NCBI GenBank assembly: GCA_937949455.1
Contig: CALEDU010000202.1
Coordinates: forward strand, 1 to 7,202
Source of the DNA: an uncultured Tepidimonas sp.
GTDB lineage: Bacteria > Pseudomonadota > Gammaproteobacteria > Burkholderiales > Burkholderiaceae_C
DNA length: 7,202 bases
Direction of reading: 5' to 3'
Below are positions 1 through 5,876 of the stretch, piece by piece. A program made the position numbers and the translations under genes. The number at the start of each line of letters is the position of its first letter. Position 1 is the first letter of the stretch. The notes beneath the pieces are model-generated. The model ran no database searches, had not been told where the DNA came from, and saw nothing but the letters and a program-made list of their open reading frames with translations.

Positions 1-1122
1 CTGGGCGTGGCACCCAGCAACGGCCTCAAGCGCGGCGTGGTCGTCAACATCGACGCGACGGTGGCCAGCATCCAGCAAGCCCTCAAGGAGGCGGAGCTGA
101 TGGCCGACTGCCGCATCGCGCGTGTCTACACCGGCATCACCGGCAGCCACATTCGCGGCATCAACTCGCAGGGCATGGTGGCGATCAAGGACCGCGAGGT
201 CAGCCCCGCAGACGTGGCGCGGGTGATCGAGACGGCCAAGGCGATCAATATTTCCACCGACCAGCGCCTGCTGTTGGTGGAGCCGCAGGAGTTCATCATC
301 GACGGCCAGGAGGTCAAAGAGCCGATCGGCATGAGCGGCGTGCGCTTGGAGGCCAAGGTGCACATCGTCACGGGCGCGCAGAGCGCGGCGGAGAACATTC
401 TGAAGTGTGTGCGCCGCTGTGGGCTGGAGGTGGACCAACTCATGCTCAATCCGCTGGCGGCGGCGCAAGCGGTGCTCACCGACGATGAAAAGGAACTGGG
501 TGTGGCGCTGGTGGACATCGGCGCTGGCACGACCGATGTGGCCATCTTTGCTGGCGGCGCGATCCGCCACACCGCCGCCATCCCGATCGCGGGCGACCTG
601 ATCACCAACGACATCGCGATGGCGCTGCGCACACCCACCAAGGATGCCGAGGACATCAAAGTGGACAGCGGCTGCGCCAAGCAACTGCTGGCCGATCCGG
701 ATCAGCAGGTCGAGGTGCCCGGCATCGGCGACCGCGGGCCGCGCCTGTTGAGCCGTCAAGCATTGGCGGGTGTCATCGAGCCGCGGGTGGAAGAGATTTT
801 CGCGCTGGTGCAGCAAGTCATCCGCGAGTCCGGCTGCGAGGAGCTGCTCTCCAGCGGCATCGTGCTGACTGGCGGCAGCGCCGTCATGCCCGGCATGGTC
901 GAGCTGGGTGAGGACATTTTTCTCAAACCCGTGCGGCGCGGCACGCCCAAGTACGCCGGCGCATTGGGTGACATGGTCGCGCAGCCGCGCGCGGCCACGG
1001 TGATGGGTTTGCTCGAGGAGGCGCGCCTGGCGCGCCTGCGCGGGCAGAAGGTGGCGCAAAAGGCCGGCTCGGTCGGGGGGCTGTTGGCCCGCGTCAAAGA
1101 GTGGTTCATCGGCAATTTCTGA
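1..1122 (+). CDS. ftsA: Cell division protein FtsA (5' end truncated by window)
   Basis: FtsA is an actin-like ATPase on the cytoplasmic face of the membrane. It anchors FtsZ filaments and recruits later division proteins. The frame is open from base 1, and 373 residues are visible. By alignment from memory with E. coli FtsA (about 420 aa), roughly the first 35-40 residues, including the phosphate-1 motif, lie outside the window, so the GTG at base 7 is not a start. Counting from base 1, AELMADCRIARVY near residues 31-43 opens the FtsA-specific 1C domain. VDIGAGTTDVAIF at about 171-183 is the phosphate-2 motif. GIVLTGGSAVMPGM at about 286-299 is the adenosine motif. GGLLARVKEWFIGNF at the end is the amphipathic membrane-targeting helix. 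The TGA lies 29 bases before ftsZ, as expected for a dcw operon. No frameshift or missing motif is seen in the visible part. Confidence 0.97.
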   Translation: MGVAPSNGLKRGVVVNIDATVASIQQALKEAELMADCRIARVYTGITGSHIRGINSQGMVAIKDREVSPADVARVIETAKAINISTDQRLLLVEPQEFIIDGQEVKEPIGMSGVRLEAKVHIVTGAQSAAENILKCVRRCGLEVDQLMLNPLAAAQAVLTDDEKELGVALVDIGAGTTDVAIFAGGAIRHTAAIPIAGDLITNDIAMALRTPTKDAEDIKVDSGCAKQLLADPDQQVEVPGIGDRGPRLLSRQALAGVIEPRVEEIFALVQQVIRESGCEELLSSGIVLTGGSAVMPGMVELGEDIFLKPVRRGTPKYAGALGDMVAQPRAATVMGLLEEARLARLRGQKVAQKAGSVGGLLARVKEWFIGNF

Positions 1123-1132
1123 GATTTCTGAG
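1115..1132 (+). repeat. Perfect 9-bp tandem duplication over the ftsA stop codon
   Basis: The unit ATTTCTGAG occurs twice back to back (1115-1123 and 1124-1132). It carries the last bases of the ftsA Phe codon and the TGA. Because the unit is 9 bp, the second TGA (1129-1131) is in the same frame, giving two in-frame stops separated by two codons. It sits just before the ftsZ ribosome binding site. It is most simply a replication-slippage duplication. Confidence 0.8.
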
Positions 1133-1139
1133 GTTAGGC

Positions 1140-1145
1140 AAGGAG
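1140..1145 (+). promoter_or_regulatory. Ribosome binding site of ftsZ
   Basis: AAGGAG is a strong Shine-Dalgarno match, with 6 bases between it and the ATG at 1152. It fixes the ftsZ start there and argues against the in-frame GTG at 1101, which lies inside ftsA and would add 17 residues not typical of FtsZ. Confidence 0.85.
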
Positions 1146-1151
1146 CGTTCC

Positions 1152-2402
1152 ATGAGCATCGAAATGATCGAGGTCGAAGAGTTCAACCGGGGCACGCAGA
1201 TCAAGGTGATCGGCGTGGGTGGCGGTGGCAGCAACGCCGTCGAACACATGATCCAAAGCCGCGTGCAGGGCGTGGAATTCATCTGCGCCAACACCGACGC
1301 GCAGGCGCTGGCGCGCTCGTCCGCACACCGGCTGATTCAACTCGGCCGCACCGGGCTGGGCGCCGGCAGCAAGCCGGACAAGGGCCGCGAGGCGGCGCTG
1401 ATGGCCGAGGCGGACATCCGCGAGTCTCTCGAAGGCGCACACATGCTGTTCATCACCGCCGGTTTGGGCGGTGGTACCGGCACCGGCGCGGCGCCGGTCA
1501 TTGCCAAGATGGCCAAGGAAATGGGCATCCTCACCGTGGGCGTGGTCACCAAGCCCTTCGACTGGGAGGGCGGACGGCGCATGGCCAATGCCGAGGAGGG
1601 CCTGAGCGAACTGGAGCAAAACGTCGATTCGCTCATCGTCGTGCTCAACGACAAGCTGCACGAGGAACTGGGCGAGGACGTCACGCAGGACGAGGCCTTT
1701 GCCGCCGCCAACGATGTGCTGAAGAACGCAGTCGGCGGCATCGCCGAGATCATCAATGTCGAGGCGCTGGTCAACGTCGACTTCGAGGATGTGCGCACCG
1801 TGATGGGCGAGCCGGGCAAGGCGATGATGGGCACCGCCGTGGCCAGCGGCCCAGACCGTGCGCGCATCGCCGCCGAGCAGGCCGTAGCCTGCCCGCTGCT
1901 GGAAGGTGTGGACATGCGCGGTGCCAAAGGTGTGCTGGTGTTGATCAGTGCGGCCAAGGGCTCACTCAAGCTGTCCGAGTCCAAGCTGGCCATGAACACC
2001 ATCCGGGCCTTTGCCGCCCCTGATGCGCATGTCATCTACGGCACCGCTTACGATGAGTCGCTGGGGGATGCGCTGCGCGTGACCGTGGTGGCCACGGGTC
2101 TGAACCGCAATGGCCAGCGCCAGCCGCTGACGGTGGTGCAGTCCCAGCCGCAGCAGGGTCTGCGCACCGGCACCGACAACAAGCCCTTCATCCCGACGCT
2201 CAACCAGCCCGTGGGCAGGGATGGTGCCGCGCCCAGCCCCGCCTCCGGTATCGGTGGGGCTGGCCTGCATCCCAATGTGCCGCGCGTGTGGCTCAACGGC
2301 CGCAACAACCCGGGCAGTGCTGCCTCGCGCGTGGAGGCGCTGGCCTCCAGCGGCATGGATGACTTCGAGATCCCGGCTTTCCTGCGCAAGCAAGCCGACT
2401 GA
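1152..2402 (+). CDS. ftsZ: Cell division GTPase FtsZ
   Basis: FtsZ is the tubulin-like GTPase that polymerises into the cytokinetic ring at midcell. The product is 416 residues, somewhat longer than E. coli FtsZ (383). [14 protein letters not shown] at about 17-30 is the start of the nucleotide-binding fold. [12 protein letters not shown] at about 104-115 holds the GGGTGTG tubulin signature (T4 loop, 106-112). [11 protein letters not shown] from 208 is the T7 synergy loop, with catalytic Asp210 and Asp213 completing the GTPase site of the next subunit. The core ends near residue 320 (VVATGL). A variable linker rich in Gly, Pro, Gln and Asn follows to about 400, then the conserved C-terminal peptide [12 protein letters not shown] (403-414), which binds FtsA and other partners. 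It lies 29 bases after ftsA with a strong RBS. lpxC begins 23 bases after its stop. Confidence 0.98.
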   Translation: MSIEMIEVEEFNRGTQIKVIGVGGGGSNAVEHMIQSRVQGVEFICANTDAQALARSSAHRLIQLGRTGLGAGSKPDKGREAALMAEADIRESLEGAHMLFITAGLGGGTGTGAAPVIAKMAKEMGILTVGVVTKPFDWEGGRRMANAEEGLSELEQNVDSLIVVLNDKLHEELGEDVTQDEAFAAANDVLKNAVGGIAEIINVEALVNVDFEDVRTVMGEPGKAMMGTAVASGPDRARIAAEQAVACPLLEGVDMRGAKGVLVLISAAKGSLKLSESKLAMNTIRAFAAPDAHVIYGTAYDESLGDALRVTVVATGLNRNGQRQPLTVVQSQPQQGLRTGTDNKPFIPTLNQPVGRDGAAPSPASGIGGAGLHPNVPRVWLNGRNNPGSAASRVEALASSGMDDFEIPAFLRKQAD

Positions 2403-2411
2403 CCGGCGGCC

Positions 2412-2417
2412 TACAAT
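2412..2417 (+). promoter_or_regulatory. Candidate -10 element for lpxC
   Basis: TACAAT matches the sigma-70 -10 consensus TATAAT at 5 of 6 bases and sits in the 23-base ftsZ-lpxC gap, 8 bases before the lpxC ATG. Usual spacing would start transcription at about 2424-2426, on or next to the ATG, giving a leaderless or near-leaderless mRNA. No convincing -35 hexamer is visible 16-18 bases upstream, inside the end of ftsZ. The element is therefore plausible but not proven. Confidence 0.45.
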
Positions 2418-2425
2418 CGCACCCC

Positions 2426-3349
2426 ATGATTGCGCAACGGACCCTCAAGACCCTCACGCGTGCCGTGGGCGTGGGCCTGCACAGCGGCGAGCGGGTCGAG
2501 CTCACGCTGCGCCCGGCGGCGCCCGATACGGGCATCGTCTTTCGCCGTGTCGATCTGGCCGAGCCGGTCGACATTCCCGTGAGCGCTTCGGCCGTGTCTG
2601 ATACGCGGCTGGCCTCCACCCTGTCGCGCGACGGTGTGCGGGTGCACACCGTCGAGCATCTGATGAGCGCGTGTGCGGGGCTGGGCATCGACAACCTGAT
2701 CGTCGATATCACCGCCGAGGAAGTCCCCATCCTCGACGGCTCTGCGGCATCCTTTGTCTATCTGCTGCAAAGCGCTGGGATCGAGATCCAGCGCGCGCCG
2801 CGGCGGTTTTTGCGCGTCACGCGTCCGGTCGAGGTGCGCGAGGGCGAGGGACGTGCGCTCAAATGGGCCCGGCTGGAGCCCTACCACGGCTTCAAGCTGC
2901 GCTTCGAGATCGAGTTCGACCACCCCGCGGTCAGCGCCAGCGGTCAGTGCGTGGAGTTCGATCTGGGCAGCGGTCAATATGCCCGCGAGATCGCGCGCGC
3001 ACGCACCTTCGGCTTCACGCGCGACGTGGAGCACATGCGCTCGCAGGGGCTGGCGCTCGGCGGTGGGCTGGACAACGCCATCGTGCTCGACGACGTCAAG
3101 GTGCTCAATGCCGATGGCCTGCGTTACGACGACGAATTTGCCAAGCACAAAATTCTGGATGCCATGGGCGACCTGTACCTGTTGGGGCGACCACTGTTGG
3201 CAGCGTACAGTGCCTACCGCTCGGGGCACGCACTCAACAATCGATTGCTGCGTGCCTTGCTGGCCCAGCCAGATGCGTATGAGGTCGTCACCTTCGAGGA
3301 CGACGCGCGGGCCCCGCAGGGCTTCGCGCAGCTGGCCATGGCCCGTTGA
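2426..3349 (+). CDS. lpxC: UDP-3-O-acyl-N-acetylglucosamine deacetylase LpxC
   Basis: LpxC is a cytoplasmic zinc hydrolase that deacetylates UDP-3-O-acyl-GlcNAc, the committed step of lipid A synthesis. The 307 residues match the family (E. coli 305). It opens with the typical [20 protein letters not shown]. The active site is intact: Glu77 and zinc ligand His78 in VEHLM, Thr194 in RTFGF, zinc ligands His241 and Asp245 with Lys242 in HKILDAMGD, and His268 in RSGHALNN. The ATG follows ftsZ by 23 bases. No Shine-Dalgarno is visible, but a TACAAT lies just upstream, so it may be transcribed separately from ftsZ as well as by read-through. The C-terminus ends in LAMAR, unlike the nonpolar AVLA end that FtsH needs in E. 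coli. Confidence 0.98.
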   Translation: MIAQRTLKTLTRAVGVGLHSGERVELTLRPAAPDTGIVFRRVDLAEPVDIPVSASAVSDTRLASTLSRDGVRVHTVEHLMSACAGLGIDNLIVDITAEEVPILDGSAASFVYLLQSAGIEIQRAPRRFLRVTRPVEVREGEGRALKWARLEPYHGFKLRFEIEFDHPAVSASGQCVEFDLGSGQYAREIARARTFGFTRDVEHMRSQGLALGGGLDNAIVLDDVKVLNADGLRYDDEFAKHKILDAMGDLYLLGRPLLAAYSAYRSGHALNNRLLRALLAQPDAYEVVTFEDDARAPQGFAQLAMAR

Positions 3350-3373
3350 CTGCCTGACGACGGACGGCTCACC

Positions 3374-3550
3374 GTGTTCCTGTTCCGCTTTCTGATGTTT
3401 GCGCTCCTGGGCACCAGCGCGCTGTGTTTGGCTTTCTATTTGGGTACCGGGCGCAAGCACTATCTGCGCTGGGGCATCGTGATCCTGAAGTGGACCGTGA
3501 TCGCCGCGCTGGCCTTCTTCGCTGTGTTGATCCTCAGCCGCATCGCCTAG
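3374..3550 (+). CDS. Small two-helix inner-membrane protein, unknown function
   Basis: This is a 58-residue frame with a GTG start and TAG stop. The product begins MFLFRFLMFALLGTSALCLA. It has two strongly hydrophobic stretches, about residues 2-23 and 33-54, joined by a short basic loop GTGRKHYLRWG (24-34). Both termini being short suggests a helical hairpin in the inner membrane; which side the basic loop faces is not certain, though positive charge favours the cytoplasm. The gene starts 24 bases after lpxC and reads in the same frame as lpxC beyond its TGA. There is no in-frame ATG, GTG or TTG between that stop and the GTG at 3374; an internal ATG at 3395 is an alternative start. No strong Shine-Dalgarno is seen. 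I recall small hypothetical membrane proteins at this place in related genomes but cannot name a family. The hydrophobic pattern, absence of stops and position support a real gene. Confidence 0.75.
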   Translation: MFLFRFLMFALLGTSALCLAFYLGTGRKHYLRWGIVILKWTVIAALAFFAVLILSRIA

Positions 3551-3564
3551 CGCCGCCGCCACTC

Positions 3565-4113
3565 TCAGTAACTGCGTCCGCCCTTGTAGGCCGCATGGGT
3601 GCGCGCCCGCAGCGACGCCACTTTGCCGATGGCCTGCGTGGTGCGCGCCACCTGCGCGTGGGTGATGCACAGCCCCAGGGCGTCGGCGGCATCCTTGCCA
3701 GGCAGGCCGGGCAGGTCGAGCAGGCGGCGCACCATCTCTTGTACCTGGCTTTTCTGCGCTTTGCCATAGCCGACCACCGCCTTTTTGAGCTGCAAGGCGG
3801 TGTACTCCGCCACTGGGAGGTCGTTGGCCACCAGGGCAGTCAGGCAGCACCCGCGCGCCTGTCCCAGGATCAGGGTGGCTTGCGGGTTGACATTGACGAA
3901 TACGATCTCCAGTGCCGCCACGCTCGGCTGGTAGCGCTGGACCACCTCGCTGATCCCATCGAATAGCATTTTCAGGCGCTGGGGCAGCAGCGCGCCGTCG
4001 TCGGGCCGGGTGCGGATGGTGCCGCTGGCCACATAGCGCATGTGCGGGCCATCCACGTCCAGCACGCCAAAGCCGGTGGCCGTCAGGCCAGGGTCAATGC
4101 CGAGGATGCGCAT
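3565..4113 (-). CDS. ruvC: Crossover junction endodeoxyribonuclease RuvC
   Basis: RuvC is the dimeric metal-dependent nuclease that cuts Holliday junctions in recombinational repair, working with the RuvAB branch-migration motor. The 182-residue product starts [20 protein letters not shown], matching the family start with the first catalytic Asp at residue 7. The open frame extends 12 codons upstream to an ATG at 4149, but that stretch is not family-like, so the ATG at 4113 is chosen. Glu69 in [12 protein letters not shown] and Asp141/Asp144 in [13 protein letters not shown] complete the acidic catalytic set. Length is close to E. coli RuvC (173). ruvA and ruvB are not in the window. mtgA ends 40 bases upstream on the same strand. 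The stop is 14 bases from the stop of the convergent small membrane gene. Confidence 0.97.
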   Translation of the reverse strand: MRILGIDPGLTATGFGVLDVDGPHMRYVASGTIRTRPDDGALLPQRLKMLFDGISEVVQRYQPSVAALEIVFVNVNPQATLILGQARGCCLTALVANDLPVAEYTALQLKKAVVGYGKAQKSQVQEMVRRLLDLPGLPGKDAADALGLCITHAQVARTTQAIGKVASLRARTHAAYKGGRSY

Positions 4114-4153
4114 GTCCACGATCTTAACCTTGCGGCGGAGCCGGGGCATCGGT

Positions 4154-4948
4154 TCATGGGATCTGCACTGCCCCCATGCGTGCCAGAATGGTTTGCGTGC
4201 GGCTGTTGAGGTAGCCCGATTGCAGCTGCCGTTCGTAGCGCTTGGGTGCGGGCAGCAGGACGGCCAGACGGGCCGCCTCGGCGGCTGTCAGGCGGGCTGC
4301 TGGCTTGCGATAGTAGTGCTGTGCTGCCGCTTCGGCACCAAAGACCCCTTCGCCCCACTCGACCACATTCAGGTAGAGCTCCAGGATGCGGCGTTTGTCC
4401 AACAAGGCCTCCAGCATCCACGCCAGCAGCAGTTCCTGCCCCTTGCGCCACAGGGTGCGTTCACCCGAGAGCAGCAGATTTTTCGCCAGCTGCTGGGTGA
4501 TCGTCGATCCCCCCGCAAGCCGTGCCGGACGCACATGGCCAGCGCCGTTGCGCGATCTCATCGGGGCCAACCGCCGTTCGTTGCGCGCCCGGGCGGCCTC
4601 GATGGCCGCCCAGTCGACACCGAAGTGGCTGACGAAGCCGGCATCTTCTGACGCCACGACGGCACGCCGCAGGTGGGGTGAGATGGCTTCGTACGGCACC
4701 CAGCGCCGGTGCCACCCCCCAAGCCCCTGGCCCTGGCTGACCAGTCGCCACGCTTCGGAGCGCTGGAAGGCGGTGCTGTGCGGGTCCACCACCGCCAACA
4801 AGGCAATGCGCGCCGCGAACACCCCTTGCAGCAGCACGGTCGCGGCCAGCATCCACCCGGCGGCCCGTATCGCGCCGCGCAGCCAGCGTGTGGATGCTGG
4901 GGCGCGGCGCGCGCTGGGGGGCGGTGTGCGGCGGGGCGGGGCAGACAT
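4154..4948 (-). CDS. mtgA: Monofunctional biosynthetic peptidoglycan glycosyltransferase MtgA
   Basis: MtgA is a GT51 enzyme that polymerises lipid II into glycan strands at the periplasmic face of the inner membrane, without a transpeptidase domain. The product has 264 residues. Residues 1-28 are a Pro/Arg-rich cytoplasmic tail, about 29-54 form one membrane anchor, and the rest is the GT51 domain. Visible motifs are [17 protein letters not shown], with catalytic Glu101; [15 protein letters not shown] at 146-160; [13 protein letters not shown] at 168-180; and [20 protein letters not shown] at 188-207. The second catalytic Glu was not assigned. A basic loop (about 123-144) between the first two motifs looks longer than in E. 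coli MtgA. The gene begins 29 bases after the TonB-like gene. No Shine-Dalgarno is seen; a 4-bp inverted repeat (GGCA, 3-base loop, TGCC) abuts the ATG, so translational coupling is possible. Confidence 0.95.
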   Translation of the reverse strand: MSAPPRRTPPPSARRAPASTRWLRGAIRAAGWMLAATVLLQGVFAARIALLAVVDPHSTAFQRSEAWRLVSQGQGLGGWHRRWVPYEAISPHLRRAVVASEDAGFVSHFGVDWAAIEAARARNERRLAPMRSRNGAGHVRPARLAGGSTITQQLAKNLLLSGERTLWRKGQELLLAWMLEALLDKRRILELYLNVVEWGEGVFGAEAAAQHYYRKPAARLTAAEAARLAVLLPAPKRYERQLQSGYLNSRTQTILARMGAVQIP

Positions 4949-4977
4949 GGCAGCGTGCCGTTGTCGGGACGAGGGGG

Positions 4978-5853
4978 TCAGCGGGTATCGCTGATCTGGG
5001 TTTGCAGCCCTGCGTCGCGCGTGAAGCGAAAGCGCGATACCACCACAAGCTGGTCAGCGCGCTGGCGCATGGCCTGGCTGAAGCGCGCAAACTGCAGGCT
5101 GCGCACGATCGCTTGCGCCCGGCTGTCCAGGGGCGGGATACCCGAGCCCTGCACCACCTCGGTGTCGAGCACCCGGCCGTCGTGGTTGACGGTGATGACC
5201 ATGGTCAGCTCGCCGTAGAGCTTGCGCCCATCCTGTTCGGGAAACTGCGCCGTGCCCCGATCCTCGATGCGCCGGCGCAGCTCGTCGTAGTACAGGGCGT
5301 AGACCTCTTCGCGCGTGGCGGGGCTGATATAGCGCTTGCGCGGGCGAGCGTTTTCCTCGTTGATGCGTTTTTCGATTTCGGCCAGCGTCTTGACCAAGGC
5401 TTGACGGCGCTGCTCACGGGTCTGGGCATCGCTGGTGTCGGCGGGTTGGGGTGCGCTTAGCCGGGCTATCTCCTGGCGCAGTTGGGCCAGCAACTGGCTT
5501 TGCCGCGCTTTCATGGTCTCGATGCGCAGATCCTCCTCGTCCAGGGCATCGCCAGCGCGCATCTGTACGGCGGGCGGCAGCGGCGAGGTGGCCCGCCCCC
5601 GTTCGGTGTCCCCGCCTCCGGCCATATTGGCCTGGGCGATGGCTTGGGGCCGTGTGGGGGGCTGATCGGCCCGCGCGTTAACGAGAATGACCTCCAGCGG
5701 GGTGTCCTGCAGCATCCGCTCTGGCCGCAGCGGCGGTGCAAACCGCACTGTCAGCACGGCGGCATGAACCACCACCGAAGCCGCCAGCGCCCACGGCAGC
5801 GGCTCGGCGCGAAAGCGGGCGGACAGCGATGCGAGGGCACGGGGCAGGACCAT
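4978..5853 (-). CDS. TonB-family energy transducer-like protein
   Basis: TonB proteins span the inner membrane, take proton-motive energy from ExbB-ExbD, and pass it to outer-membrane receptors through a C-terminal periplasmic domain. This 291-residue protein has a short cytoplasmic start and one membrane helix at about 20-38 (WALAASVVVHAAVLTVRF). His30 within it is at the place of the essential TonB transmembrane His. A spacer follows, with predicted helical, possibly coiled-coil segments rich in Glu, Gln, Arg and Ala (about 105-170). A C-terminal TonB-like domain spans about 180-280, with LYGELTMVITVNHDGRVLDT at 212-231 and a following GSGIPPLDSRAQAIVR. The Pro-Lys/Pro-Glu repeats of classical TonB are absent. 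No exbB or exbD is in the window. It lies 23 bases after the RNB gene and 29 bases before mtgA, so a cell-envelope role other than iron uptake is possible. The fold assignment is firm; the partner is unknown. Confidence 0.85.
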   Translation of the reverse strand: MVLPRALASLSARFRAEPLPWALAASVVVHAAVLTVRFAPPLRPERMLQDTPLEVILVNARADQPPTRPQAIAQANMAGGGDTERGRATSPLPPAVQMRAGDALDEEDLRIETMKARQSQLLAQLRQEIARLSAPQPADTSDAQTREQRRQALVKTLAEIEKRINEENARPRKRYISPATREEVYALYYDELRRRIEDRGTAQFPEQDGRKLYGELTMVITVNHDGRVLDTEVVQGSGIPPLDSRAQAIVRSLQFARFSQAMRQRADQLVVVSRFRFTRDAGLQTQISDTR

Positions 5854-5863
5854 TGGCGGCTCG

Positions 5864-5868
5864 CTCCC
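5864..5868 (-). promoter_or_regulatory. Ribosome binding site of the TonB-like gene
   Basis: On the minus strand GGGAG lies 10 bases before the ATG at 5853, inside the 23-base gap after the RNB gene. It supports this start. The spacing is at the long end of normal. Confidence 0.5.
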
Positions 5869-5876
5869 AGTGCGCG

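Noticed and set aside
126..680. Antisense frame of 184 codons within ftsA
   Set aside because: Ser/Ala/Pro-rich translation with no motif, and it lies wholly inside a well supported gene; a composition shadow.
1101..1151. Earlier GTG start for ftsZ, adding 17 residues
   Set aside because: It overlaps the end of ftsA, and the added residues are not FtsZ-like. The ATG at 1152 has AAGGAG six bases upstream.
1337..2035. Antisense frame of 232 codons within ftsZ
   Set aside because: Ser/Ala/Pro-rich shadow of ftsZ codon bias with no domain.
3592..3614. GC-rich inverted repeat near the end of ruvC as a terminator for the plus-strand genes
   Set aside because: The best stem is about 4 bp including a G-T pair, with no T run after it; within coding sequence this is expected by chance.
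2411..3850. A 479-codon open frame on the minus strand, antisense to lpxC and running into ruvC
   Set aside because: It overlaps lpxC fully and the 3' part of ruvC, both with intact catalytic motifs. The translation is Gln/Arg/Gly/His-rich with no recognisable domain. Long antisense frames are common in GC-rich genes with strong third-position bias.
4121..4126. TAAGAT on the minus strand, 7 bases before the ruvC ATG, as a -10 element
   Set aside because: Only 4 of 6 matches to TATAAT and no -35 at proper spacing. The geometry resembles the lpxC case, but the match is too weak to list.
4949..4959. Small hairpin next to the mtgA start as a translational switch
   Set aside because: A stem of only 4 bp with a 3-base loop. 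It could affect initiation but is not distinguishable from chance.
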